This document shows, in pieces, positions 7,305 through 12,891 of a stretch of DNA of 12,891 nt. Made by a program: the position numbers and the translations under genes. Under the pieces are notes generated by a model. That model saw only the letters and a list, made by a program, of their open reading frames with translations, had not been told where the DNA came from and did no database searches. The DNA comes from Holosporales bacterium (GTDB lineage Bacteria; Pseudomonadota; Alphaproteobacteria; RUG11792): the NCBI GenBank assembly GCA_031281515.1, contig JAITFF010000041.1:1-12891 (forward strand), in the 5' to 3' direction. The first letter of the stretch is position 1. Every line of letters begins with the position of its first letter.

Positions 7305-7643
7305 CTACTGAGCCTTCTGCTGTTCCTGTAATCTCGCTTGGGCCTTCTTTTTCGGAGCGGACTTTTTGGGGGTTTCATGACGAATGGGAGCCACAATGAT
7401 GCCGAGTTCAGCCAGGATTTTGTTGACACGATCCGAGGCCTTAGCGCCAACCGACAGCCAGTGCTCGATACGTTCTTGTACCACGACCATCCGAGATGGA
7501 TCTCCCTGTTCCAAAAGTGGGTTATAAGCCCCCAATCGCTCGATGAATTTTCCATCTCTCGGAGCAGTATTTTCGGCTACTACCAGCTTATAAAACGGCC
7601 TCTTTTTTGATCCTCCACGTGCAAGTCTAATTCTCAAAGACAT
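7305..7643 (-). CDS. rpsP: 30S ribosomal protein S16 (112 aa)
   Basis: Small-subunit ribosomal protein. The conserved core runs from MSLRIRLARGGSKKRPFYK through NTAPRDGKFIERLGAYNPL to QERIEHWLSVGAKASD. The frame is open further upstream, but the family begins at MSLRIR, so the ATG at 7643 is used, with an AGGGG ribosome site about ten bases before it. After the about 80-residue core there is a Lys/Ala/Gln-rich tail (KKSAPKKKAQARLQEQQKAQ), longer than in E. coli and common in Alphaproteobacteria. It is first gene of an rpsP-rimM pair. Confidence 0.96.
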   Translation of the reverse strand: MSLRIRLARGGSKKRPFYKLVVAENTAPRDGKFIERLGAYNPLLEQGDPSRMVVVQERIEHWLSVGAKASDRVNKILAELGIIVAPIRHETPKKSAPKKKAQARLQEQQKAQ

Positions 7644-7691
7644 CGGAAAAACACCCCTTATCATCTCCAGAAAACGTATCTTAACAATCAC

Positions 7692-7721
7692 ACTGTAGCA
7701 TATTCCAATCCCTGGCATCAA
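7692..7721 (-). promoter_or_regulatory. Probable promoter of rpsP-rimM
   Basis: On the minus strand TTGATG (7716-7721) is followed after 18 bases by TACAGT (7692-7697), which is preceded by TG one base away, giving an extended -10. It would start transcription about 40 bases before the rpsP ATG. Confidence 0.45.
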
Positions 7722-7870
7722 CAACACGGTCGTTTCAAACTGGAACAAAGATTCAATAGGTAGTAAAATCGCCGACGTCGGCATTGTGCCGATGCCTAGC
7801 TGCTGGATGATGGTAGTATCTGGAGGTAAAGCGTTTGGCTTTCTGGGCGAGCGAGAGTGAGTAGAAGACT

Positions 7871-8440
7871 TTGAAATTTAAAAAACGGTTGCTACTTTTA
7901 TTTTACAGTGGACTGTTCTCAGTATTCTTTGGGAGCCCTGCAATGGAGGCTTCGGAGCCTCCCGAGGTTGAAACTGCAGAGCTAAAAGGAATGGTGGCGA
8001 GAAATTTTTGGGACACAGTTGTACTGCTTGACCATGGGCATCCGGAAGCTATGTGGTTAGTAACGATTTGGCTTACTTTGGCACTCCATTACGAGCCTCA
8101 CGAGTTAGAAATTTTACAAAGAATCCTCAGTTCTCTAAGACTTGCCTTACGCCCCTTGTTTATAAGTTACGTTAGAATAGGGATGGATTTATATTTGGCA
8201 TCCATTGATGAAGAGAATTACGGAGATTTCGTTCCTTTCTTATTTGATGAGGTATCAACCTCTGCACCAATGGGATTTAAGCCTGAAGACGTAACCTCTA
8301 CCATCAAGTCCTTAGTAGAATTCACCGGGATGGACAAAGACGTGTGGCTGGCAAGGTGTGGAACAATTGACGTAATGTTGCAAGAGTACTCACTCTTCAC
8401 TACCGCAGACGCGAAGCGCAGAAGTTTTTTCCCTTTTTGA
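7871..8440 (+). CDS. Exported alpha-helical protein of unknown function (189 aa)
   Basis: I do not recognise the family. The start is TTG at 7871; it is preferred because it adds a clear signal peptide (MKFKKR, hydrophobic core at about 7-20, possible cleavage after GSPA at 24 or MEA at 27), while the first ATG in frame (residue 25) would remove it. The ribosome site is weak (GAGTAGAAG). The rest is mostly helical by pattern, with a hydrophobic stretch WLVTIWLTLALHY (about 62-74) that could be a second membrane segment or a buried helix, a single Cys near the end and a basic-aromatic C-terminus (KRRSFFPF). It is transcribed divergently from rpsP and may be followed by a terminator at 8460-8502. 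Base usage and absence of overlapping alternatives favour a real gene. Confidence 0.6.
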   Translation: MKFKKRLLLLFYSGLFSVFFGSPAMEASEPPEVETAELKGMVARNFWDTVVLLDHGHPEAMWLVTIWLTLALHYEPHELEILQRILSSLRLALRPLFISYVRIGMDLYLASIDEENYGDFVPFLFDEVSTSAPMGFKPEDVTSTIKSLVEFTGMDKDVWLARCGTIDVMLQEYSLFTTADAKRRSFFPF

Positions 8441-8459
8441 TGCCAAGCAATTCTACTTA

Positions 8460-8502
8460 AAAAAACCGCTCGTAGTATTCCTCGGTTTGCTTGCGGGTTT
8501 TT
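8460..8502 (+). terminator. Candidate terminator with two mutually exclusive stems
   Basis: About 20 bases after the stop of the exported orphan gene, an A-tract plus ACCGC (8460-8469) can pair with GCGGGTTTTT (8493-8502), ten positions with one mismatch, ending in a T-run. The same left arm (AAACCG, 8463-8468) also pairs perfectly with CGGTTT at 8483-8488. The long stem resembles an intrinsic terminator; the short one would prevent it. Confidence 0.4.
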
Positions 8503-8518
8503 CCTTTACACAGAGCGC

Positions 8519-8548
8519 TTGCCAGCCGTTTTCCTTGTGTGCGATACT
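8519..8548 (+). promoter_or_regulatory. Possible promoter of the PhzF-like gene
   Basis: TTGCCA (8519-8524) and GATACT (8543-8548) are separated by 18 bases. This would give a leader of about 55 bases before the ATG at 8610. Matches are moderate, so the site is tentative. Confidence 0.33.
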
Positions 8549-8609
8549 CATCTGTAGTACCTGGGATTGCAGAGGTCTTTTTTTTTCGTTCCCTGGAGTT
8601 TGTGGTGGT

Positions 8610-9422
8610 ATGGCGACGAATTTTTGGATTGTGGATACTTTGAGCAGGGAACTGTTGCGAGGACATCCATCTACCGTATTCTTCGTCGAAGATTTTTGTG
8701 GCGATGATTTGCTGCAGAATATTTCCATGGAAATCAATACGGCCGAGACCATATTCGTCAAGAAGACAAATACAGACCAGTTTTTGTGCAAATGTTTTGC
8801 TCCGGACTGTCATGGCATGAATTTTGGGAATGGGGTATTTGCGGCCGCCAAGGTAATCAATTCGCAAAATCCTTCTCTAACTGAATTCAAGATAAACGTC
8901 GATCAAACAGAAGTACTCATCCAAATTCTTGATGATGGCGCAATCAAGATAAGGTTCAAAAGTGCCAGCGTGACCAAGGCCGTCGTGCCGGCATTACTGC
9001 ATTCAGCCCTGACCGGGAAGTTGATCGTTTCTGTCGCGAAATCTGATGCAGATTTGATAGTAGAAATACGAAGCCCAAAGAAATTGTTAAATTTGAGCCC
9101 AGATATCGATACGTTTAAAAGAATTCACGGTTATAATTCATTCATTATAACGACTGATACCCACTATGAAACAGACTTGGATTATGATTTCTGCGCGAGA
9201 GTATTCGCTCCGAAGCTGGGTTTATTTCGTGATATCCTGACTCCGCTCGCGAGTGTAAGACTGGCGACATATTGGGCGGGTAGGATGGAGAAAAAAGATC
9301 TCATCGGATTTCAACCTTCCAACGAAAAAAACTGTTACGTAAATTTATCATACGGTGAAGACTATACGTTCGTGACTGGTTACTGCGTCATCTCGACTGA
9401 AGGTCAAATGGCGATTTTCTAA
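8610..9422 (+). CDS. PhzF-fold isomerase-like protein with altered active site (270 aa)
   Basis: Member of the PhzF/YddE (diaminopimelate-epimerase fold) family. The first half shows WIVDTLSRELLRGHPSTVFF, then NTAETIFV with the catalytic-type Glu46, and CFAPDCH. The second half shows the typical DYDFCARVFAPKLGLF and YWAGRMEKKDLIGFQPS. Family motifs are decayed: the CGHAT loop reads FGNG (72-75), so the active-site His is Asn74, and the EDPVTGSAH loop reads RDILTPLAS (207-215), keeping Asp208 but losing the Thr-Gly-Ser part. An isomerase reaction like that of PhzF is therefore doubtful. The ATG at 8610 fits the family N-terminus; the open frame extends upstream to a TTG at 8487, but that part is not like the family. 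Its stop directly abuts that of mipZ on the other strand. The function is unknown. Confidence 0.8.
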   Translation: MATNFWIVDTLSRELLRGHPSTVFFVEDFCGDDLLQNISMEINTAETIFVKKTNTDQFLCKCFAPDCHGMNFGNGVFAAAKVINSQNPSLTEFKINVDQTEVLIQILDDGAIKIRFKSASVTKAVVPALLHSALTGKLIVSVAKSDADLIVEIRSPKKLLNLSPDIDTFKRIHGYNSFIITTDTHYETDLDYDFCARVFAPKLGLFRDILTPLASVRLATYWAGRMEKKDLIGFQPSNEKNCYVNLSYGEDYTFVTGYCVISTEGQMAIF

Positions 9423-10226
9423 TCAGTTACTTTCTGTTTTTGTTGTTATATTGAGTGTCTTCAAGAGATAATTTAGTTCCTGGCGAGCTGCTATGTGAGA
9501 TAGTGTTACATGTCCTGATAGTTGTTCTTTATCCAAAATTGTGAGGCCAGATAGGAATAACTCCTTAAATATCACGCGTTCCTTGAATCCTCGAGCTAGT
9601 CGGAATCCAACGCGTTTGGATAGGGCAACCAAAATCTTTTCTAGCTCATCACCATTTTTCGAGGATACGCTGGATAAACGATTAACAAGCACAATCCAAT
9701 CAATCGATCCTTTATCGCGAATGGCCCTTTCCTTTTTCTGGTTCCATACCATTTCGGCATAGGTACTCGGTTTTAAGTTGTTCGGATCAGAGGAATGTAT
9801 TTTTACCAGAAGATCCAGATCGATGAAACTTTCATTGATCGGTGTGATAAGTACATCAGCATATGAATGGGCTAATTTTGATGGATGACTGTCATTTCCG
9901 GGAGTATCAATGATTATAAAATCGAACTCCTGGCATGATTCCATCAATCTCGCAAATTTTTCCTTGGTTGCCTTTTCAGATTCGGAAATCGAGTCGTTTT
10001 GATCCTCAAAAACAGAGAAATGAGTGGATAGGGGTAGACCCGGGTATTCAAGGCTAGTCGTTCTGCGGTTTTCCATGTATCGTGTAAAAGTTCCTTGTCG
10101 GGAATCGACATCTATCGTCGCAACTTTGAAACCCTGAGTCAGTAAGCTGACGGCGAGGTGAACGGCCAGCGTGGATTTCCCAGTGCCTCCCTTTTGATTT
10201 CCAAAGACGATTATCTTCGCAGACAT
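9423..10226 (-). CDS. mipZ: Division-site ATPase MipZ (ParA family, 267 aa)
   Basis: ParA-type ATPase that in Alphaproteobacteria forms a gradient from the ParB-bound origin and keeps FtsZ away from the poles. The deviant Walker A QKGGTGKST (11-19) has both Lys12 and Lys17. AVHLAVSLLTQGFKVATIDVDSRQGTFTRYMENRR follows in a pattern typical of MipZ (DxDxRQxTxxRYxENR), with Walker B FDFIIIDTPG, and near the end GLTILD and SHIAARQELNYLL, also family hallmarks. The ATG at 10226 has AGGTG close upstream; an in-frame ATG at 10247 would add seven residues not seen in the family. No parB or other par gene is nearby. Plasmid ParA is a less likely reading, given these motifs and the chromosomal setting beside a tRNA. 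Confidence 0.87.
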   Translation of the reverse strand: MSAKIIVFGNQKGGTGKSTLAVHLAVSLLTQGFKVATIDVDSRQGTFTRYMENRRTTSLEYPGLPLSTHFSVFEDQNDSISESEKATKEKFARLMESCQEFDFIIIDTPGNDSHPSKLAHSYADVLITPINESFIDLDLLVKIHSSDPNNLKPSTYAEMVWNQKKERAIRDKGSIDWIVLVNRLSSVSSKNGDELEKILVALSKRVGFRLARGFKERVIFKELFLSGLTILDKEQLSGHVTLSHIAARQELNYLLKTLNITTKTESN

Positions 10227-10265
10227 TACACCTAACTTCTGTAGCATTAACGCATTTACCGCGGC

Positions 10266-10274
10266 ATTTTAGCA
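10266..10274 (-). promoter_or_regulatory. Extended -10 of mipZ
   Basis: On the minus strand TGCTAAAAT gives an extended -10 element, with a predicted start about 33 bases before the mipZ ATG. The -35 region is poor. mipZ may also be reached by read-through from the tRNA gene upstream, as no terminator is visible between them. Confidence 0.4.
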
Positions 10275-10326
10275 CGTCCGTACCGAACACGAAACACCCC
10301 TTATACCATGGAGTCTGGCAATGACG

Positions 10327-10404
10327 TGGTCGGGAAGAGCGGATTCGAACCGCCGGCCCCTATCCCCCCAGAATAGTGCGCTAACCAGGCTGCGCTACTT
10401 CCCG
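10327..10404 (-). tRNA. tRNA-Pro (anticodon GGG)
   Basis: Complete cloverleaf on the minus strand. The acceptor CGGGAAG (10398-10404) pairs with CTTCCCG (10331-10337), with discriminator A and an encoded CCA at 10327-10329. The D stem is GCGC/GCGC, the anticodon stem CTATT/GATAG (one wobble) and the loop CTGGGGG with anticodon GGG at 10367-10369. The T arm GGCGG-TTCGAAT-CCGCT has one wobble. The acceptor beginning CGGG and the loop context are typical of proline tRNA; GGG reads CCC and CCU codons. Confidence 0.95.
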
Positions 10405-10418
10405 ATACAGCCGGTCCC

Positions 10419-10448
10419 ATTTTAGCTGAGATCATCAACTAAAGTCAT
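10419..10448 (-). promoter_or_regulatory. Possible tRNA-Pro promoter
   Basis: TAAAAT (10419-10424, minus strand) lies 18 bases from ATGACT (10443-10448), or 17 bases from TGACTT. The start would fall about ten bases before the mature tRNA, a usual distance. Confidence 0.38.
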
Positions 10449-10540
10449 TAGGTTTTTTGATCAGCAATAATTACAATTTAAAATTAACAGTTCAGCTGTT
10501 TATTAGAGGATAGCATTCTAAAAACGGAATCAGTACGAGT

Positions 10541-10556
10541 GTATATCCAGATATAC
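10541..10556. promoter_or_regulatory. Perfect inverted repeat, possible operator
   Basis: GTATATC-CA-GATATAC is a perfect 7+7 dyad. It lies between the divergent tRNA and zinc-ribbon genes, about 40 bases upstream of the likely -35 of the latter. Such AT-rich dyads are common by chance, so a regulatory role is only possible. Confidence 0.25.
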
Positions 10557-10594
10557 TAATTCACTAAAATCTCGACGAAAAAATAAGGTATTTC

Positions 10595-10622
10595 TTGCCC
10601 AGCGAGGGATTCAGGGTATATC
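10595..10622 (+). promoter_or_regulatory. Probable promoter of the zinc-ribbon/pgpA/rodA operon
   Basis: TTGCCC (10595-10600) and TATATC (10617-10622) are spaced by 16 bases, giving a leader of about 43 bases before the ATG at 10672. It is the best match in the 267-base gap between this gene and the tRNA. Confidence 0.45.
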
Positions 10623-10671
10623 TTTTGTTCGTGCCTTCTATTTGTCCGGTGGGAATTCCCCATAACTCACG

Positions 10672-11337
10672 ATGAACGTTAAGTGCCCTTATTGCGGATG
10701 CTGCTATGATATACAGCTAGATGTTCTGAAAAATCCCATCGGAAATGAGCGGTTGGGTTATGGATGGTGGTTGAGATGTTTTAGATGCAAAAAAAAATGG
10801 TGGCTCAAGAAATCTGATATTTCCCTCGAACTTGAAAAATCCATCAAGGCTAATAGAAGTGACCAAATCGCAAAAATATCCAAACTGAACAAGAAGAGAA
10901 GGGGAAGAGCTAGGACAAAGCCAATTTTCCTGAGCCCCATCAATTGTATATTAATAGTGACCATTATACTGACGGCGGTCGTCGTTTTTTATCACAGAGA
11001 TGTATTTACGGGATATTTAATTGAGAGGGCAAAGCGATTATCGAAAAATACTCGTCAAAACATTACGATGAGTGATGTGCGATACAACGTTTCGAAGGCA
11101 GAGGATAATGAGGGATTCAAGGTATTCGTAACCGGAATCATCAAAAATGATGATAATGCTGTCGCGAAATTGCGAGGAGTAAAAATTACGATATTCGATG
11201 GGGAAAATGAAATAAAATCGTGGAATTCTGCGTTGCAGTGCGATTACATAGTGCCAAAGGACAGCCTGAGTTTTTCAACTGAAAATATGATTGATAAAAC
11301 GCCGGACGATATTAGGGTTGAGGTATCGATTTTCTGA
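10672..11337 (+). CDS. MJ0042-type zinc-ribbon membrane protein (221 aa)
   Basis: N-terminal zinc ribbon with CPYC (Cys5, Cys8) and CFRC (Cys36, Cys39), the MJ0042 pattern, followed by a highly basic linker (about 65-85), one membrane helix (about 87-108) and a C-terminal domain of about 85 residues (from about 134) that looks like the beta-sandwich of DUF3426-type proteins (GFKVFVTGIIKNDDN, then KLRGVKITIFD). The metal site would be cytoplasmic and the C-terminal domain periplasmic. Such proteins are frequent in Alphaproteobacteria, but the role is not established. The ribosome site is weak. The stop overlaps the pgpA ATG by one base (TGATG), so the two are coupled and first in an operon with rodA. 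Confidence 0.78.
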   Translation: MNVKCPYCGCCYDIQLDVLKNPIGNERLGYGWWLRCFRCKKKWWLKKSDISLELEKSIKANRSDQIAKISKLNKKRRGRARTKPIFLSPINCILIVTIILTAVVVFYHRDVFTGYLIERAKRLSKNTRQNITMSDVRYNVSKAEDNEGFKVFVTGIIKNDDNAVAKLRGVKITIFDGENEIKSWNSALQCDYIVPKDSLSFSTENMIDKTPDDIRVEVSIF

Positions 11338-11885
11338 TGAAAAATTGGAAAGAAGTTGCGGTCTTAATGTGTATTTCTTTTTTTGGTACGGGAATAATCT
11401 CCAAAAGAATGCCCGGAACTGTCGGCTCGTTTTTTGCGACTCTTCTAATAATTTTCACGAAACCAGAATTAATTCCTTACATTTTCATTATTTTTTTAGT
11501 GGCAGGATTATACTGTTGTTCTCTGTTCTTTAAACAGAAAAATATAGATTTCTCCGATAAAGATCCGGGATTCATCGTCATAGATGAGGCATGCGGGATT
11601 TATGGATGTGGTATATTTCTCGCGACCGTAAATCACGTATCTCCGATAGATTTCGCCATGAGTTTCGTTCTATTCCGATTTTTCGATATCTGGAAGCCGT
11701 GGCCCATAAAGCAAGTCGAATACCGCCTCAAGCAGGGTAAACATTTCTTTAGGGTGAACGTCCGTAGCGCACATAATCGTAATGTAAACGACAAACTGGC
11801 AGTTATAGGAATCATGATTGATGATATCATGGCTGCCGTTTATGCGACATTTGTCCACGCCGTATATATCTATTTAACTTTATGA
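11337..11885 (+). CDS. pgpA: Phosphatidylglycerophosphatase A (182 aa)
   Basis: Membrane enzyme that dephosphorylates phosphatidylglycerol phosphate to phosphatidylglycerol. Family motifs are in order: RMPGTVGSFFA (24-34), DPGFIVIDEACG (76-87, with the conserved Asp-Glu), LFRFFDIWKPWPIK (112-125) and GIMIDDIMAAVYA (158-170). Four hydrophobic segments fit the family topology. Between KPWPI and GIMIDD about 20 residues are extra compared with the usual short Gly-rich link (KQGKHFFRVNVRSAHNRN region, about 132-150), which is polar and basic. The start overlaps the upstream stop, and its own TGA overlaps the rodA ATG (ATGA at 11882). Confidence 0.9.
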   Translation: MKNWKEVAVLMCISFFGTGIISKRMPGTVGSFFATLLIIFTKPELIPYIFIIFLVAGLYCCSLFFKQKNIDFSDKDPGFIVIDEACGIYGCGIFLATVNHVSPIDFAMSFVLFRFFDIWKPWPIKQVEYRLKQGKHFFRVNVRSAHNRNVNDKLAVIGIMIDDIMAAVYATFVHAVYIYLTL

Positions 11886-12891
11886 CGATTAATTGGCGAA
11901 GATTATTAGGAATTCCAGTATTTCCTTTTTTGATCGTACTTTTCATTCAAATTTTTGCTTTGATTTTGTTGTATTCCATGAGTTCAGGTCATTTTTCTCC
12001 GTGGTGCTTCCGGCATGTCTGTCGAATTGGTATCGGCATTACCGTGATGTTTTTAGTCGTGATTATTAGTCCAGATTTTTGGAAGAGGCACGCGTATTGG
12101 TTGTATTTATCGTGTCTCTCGATGTTGATTGCCGTTTCGATCATCGGAAAGATTTCGATGGGAGCACAGAGATGGCTAGATTTTTATTTTTTCAATTTTC
12201 AGCCATCAGAACTGATGAGAATCATATTAATCATTGTCCTGGCGAAATATTTTTCGTTTTTTTCAATGAAAAATACTCAGAAAACATCATCTTTGATAAT
12301 TCCGATATTACTTACCGCCATCCCGATGTTATTCGTCCTGATACAACCAGATCTCGGGACAGCTGTAATTCTGTTTTTAACGAGCGCATCCATTTTTTTT
12401 GTTTGCGGGGTCCAGGTTTGGAAATTCATAGTCGTCATGCTGGCAGGCATCGCAGCGACTCCGGTTTTGTGGAACTCACTACATGAATACCAGAAAAACA
12501 GGATCCTAATGTTTTTATCTCCGGAAATAGATCCAAATGGAGCAGGATATCATATCATCCAATCCAAAATAGCGCTCGGTTCCGGGGGATTTTGGGGAAA
12601 AGGATTGATGAATGGAACACAGTGTCAGTTGGATTTTTTGCCGGAAAAGCAGACGGATTTTATGTTTGCTGCTCTGGGCGAAGAACTCGGATTTCTAGGC
12701 TGTCTATTCCTGATATTTTTGTATCTTATTCTCGTGACCTACAATCTCTGCGTATTTCTAAGGGAGCGAGGCAAGTTCAATCAAGTTCTTGTTTTCGGCC
12801 TCAATTCCATGCTGTTTTTTTATATTTTCATTAATATCGCGATGGTATGTGGGGTACTACCTGTAGTCGGCATCCCGCTCCCATTCTTTTC
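11882..12891 (+). CDS. rodA: RodA (SEDS glycosyltransferase), 3' end outside the window
   Basis: Peptidoglycan polymerase of the elongation machinery, working with a class B PBP; multi-spanning inner-membrane protein. It begins at the ATGA that ends pgpA and stays open for 336 codons to the right edge. Recognisable SEDS/RodA segments are GAQRWLDF followed by FQPSELMRI, QPDLGTAVI, KNRILMFLSPEIDPNGAGYH with QSKIALGSGGFWGKG, and FLPEKQTDFMFAALGEELGF, then PVVGIPLPFF at the edge, just before the expected GTS. RodA rather than FtsW is indicated by the MGAQRWLDF and FLPEKQTDFMFA wording. About 30-40 residues should be missing. The usual partner PBP2 (mrdA) is not upstream. Confidence 0.93.
   Translation, partial: MTINWRRLLGIPVFPFLIVLFIQIFALILLYSMSSGHFSPWCFRHVCRIGIGITVMFLVVIISPDFWKRHAYWLYLSCLSMLIAVSIIGKISMGAQRWLDFYFFNFQPSELMRIILIIVLAKYFSFFSMKNTQKTSSLIIPILLTAIPMLFVLIQPDLGTAVILFLTSASIFFVCGVQVWKFIVVMLAGIAATPVLWNSLHEYQKNRILMFLSPEIDPNGAGYHIIQSKIALGSGGFWGKGLMNGTQCQLDFLPEKQTDFMFAALGEELGFLGCLFLIFLYLILVTYNLCVFLRERGKFNQVLVFGLNSMLFFYIFINIAMVCGVLPVVGIPLPFF

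Noticed and set aside
8457..8867. Minus-strand frame ending in a Lys/Arg/Glu-rich, protein-like tail
   Set aside because: It lies mostly opposite the start of the PhzF-like gene, whose family motifs show that the plus strand codes; the charged look follows from the T- and C-rich leader on the other strand.
7649..10304. Shared 13-mer AAACACCCCTTAT upstream of both rpsP (7649-7661) and mipZ (10292-10304)
   Set aside because: A few 13-base matches are expected by chance in a window this size, and the copies sit at different distances from the start codons; in rpsP it simply includes the ribosome site.
12079..12834. Plus-strand frames at 12079-12486 and 12592-12834
   Set aside because: They are out-of-frame shadows of rodA, whose own frame is open from 11882 to the edge and carries all SEDS motifs.

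Overview
The window looks like part of an AT-leaning alphaproteobacterial chromosome. The best marker is a complete MipZ-type ParA ATPase, a family typical of Alphaproteobacteria. A long Lys/Ala-rich tail on S16 and a zinc-ribbon/single-TM protein beside pgpA and rodA fit the same group. Transposase debris, small exported orphan proteins and scattered housekeeping operons would suit a host-associated lineage (Holosporales- or Rickettsiales-like), but that placement is inference.

Layout. Positions 1-2037 are an accessory-looking segment. It has no supportable gene in 1-351, then two small exported proteins of unknown function on the minus strand (352-831 and 952-1203), then the eroded C-terminal ends of two different DDE transposases (1324-1518 minus, 1634-1753 plus). 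Positions 1948-6633 hold a sharp sigma70-type promoter and a five-gene overlapping operon on the plus strand: adaptor, ATPase, ATPase, ABC-2 permease, ABC-2 permease. Gene order and sequence motifs match the YbhG-F-S-R / YhiI-RbbA-YhhJ exporter class, but the double ATPase is split into two genes and the adaptor lacks most of its helical hairpin. Positions 6762-7643 carry rpsP-rimM on the minus strand without the usual trmD-rplS.

Positions 7871-8440 encode an exported helical orphan starting with TTG. Positions 8610-9422 encode a PhzF-fold protein whose active-site motifs are partly lost. It converges stop-to-stop on mipZ (9423-10226, minus), which is preceded by tRNA-Pro(GGG) (10327-10404, minus). 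Positions 10672-12891 form a plus-strand overlapping operon: zinc-ribbon membrane protein, pgpA, and rodA, which runs off the right edge.

How the genes fit together. The five-gene operon would build one inner-membrane ABC exporter with a heterodimeric motor. Every degenerate nucleotide-binding motif I can see falls in the same composite ATP site, so the motor should have one consensus and one degenerate site. The rest is mostly housekeeping: ribosome assembly (rpsP, rimM), division-site placement (mipZ), phosphatidylglycerol synthesis (pgpA) and wall elongation (rodA). I see no defence system, CRISPR array or intact mobile element. The most unusual items are the split, asymmetric exporter with its shortened adaptor and the degenerate PhzF homologue.
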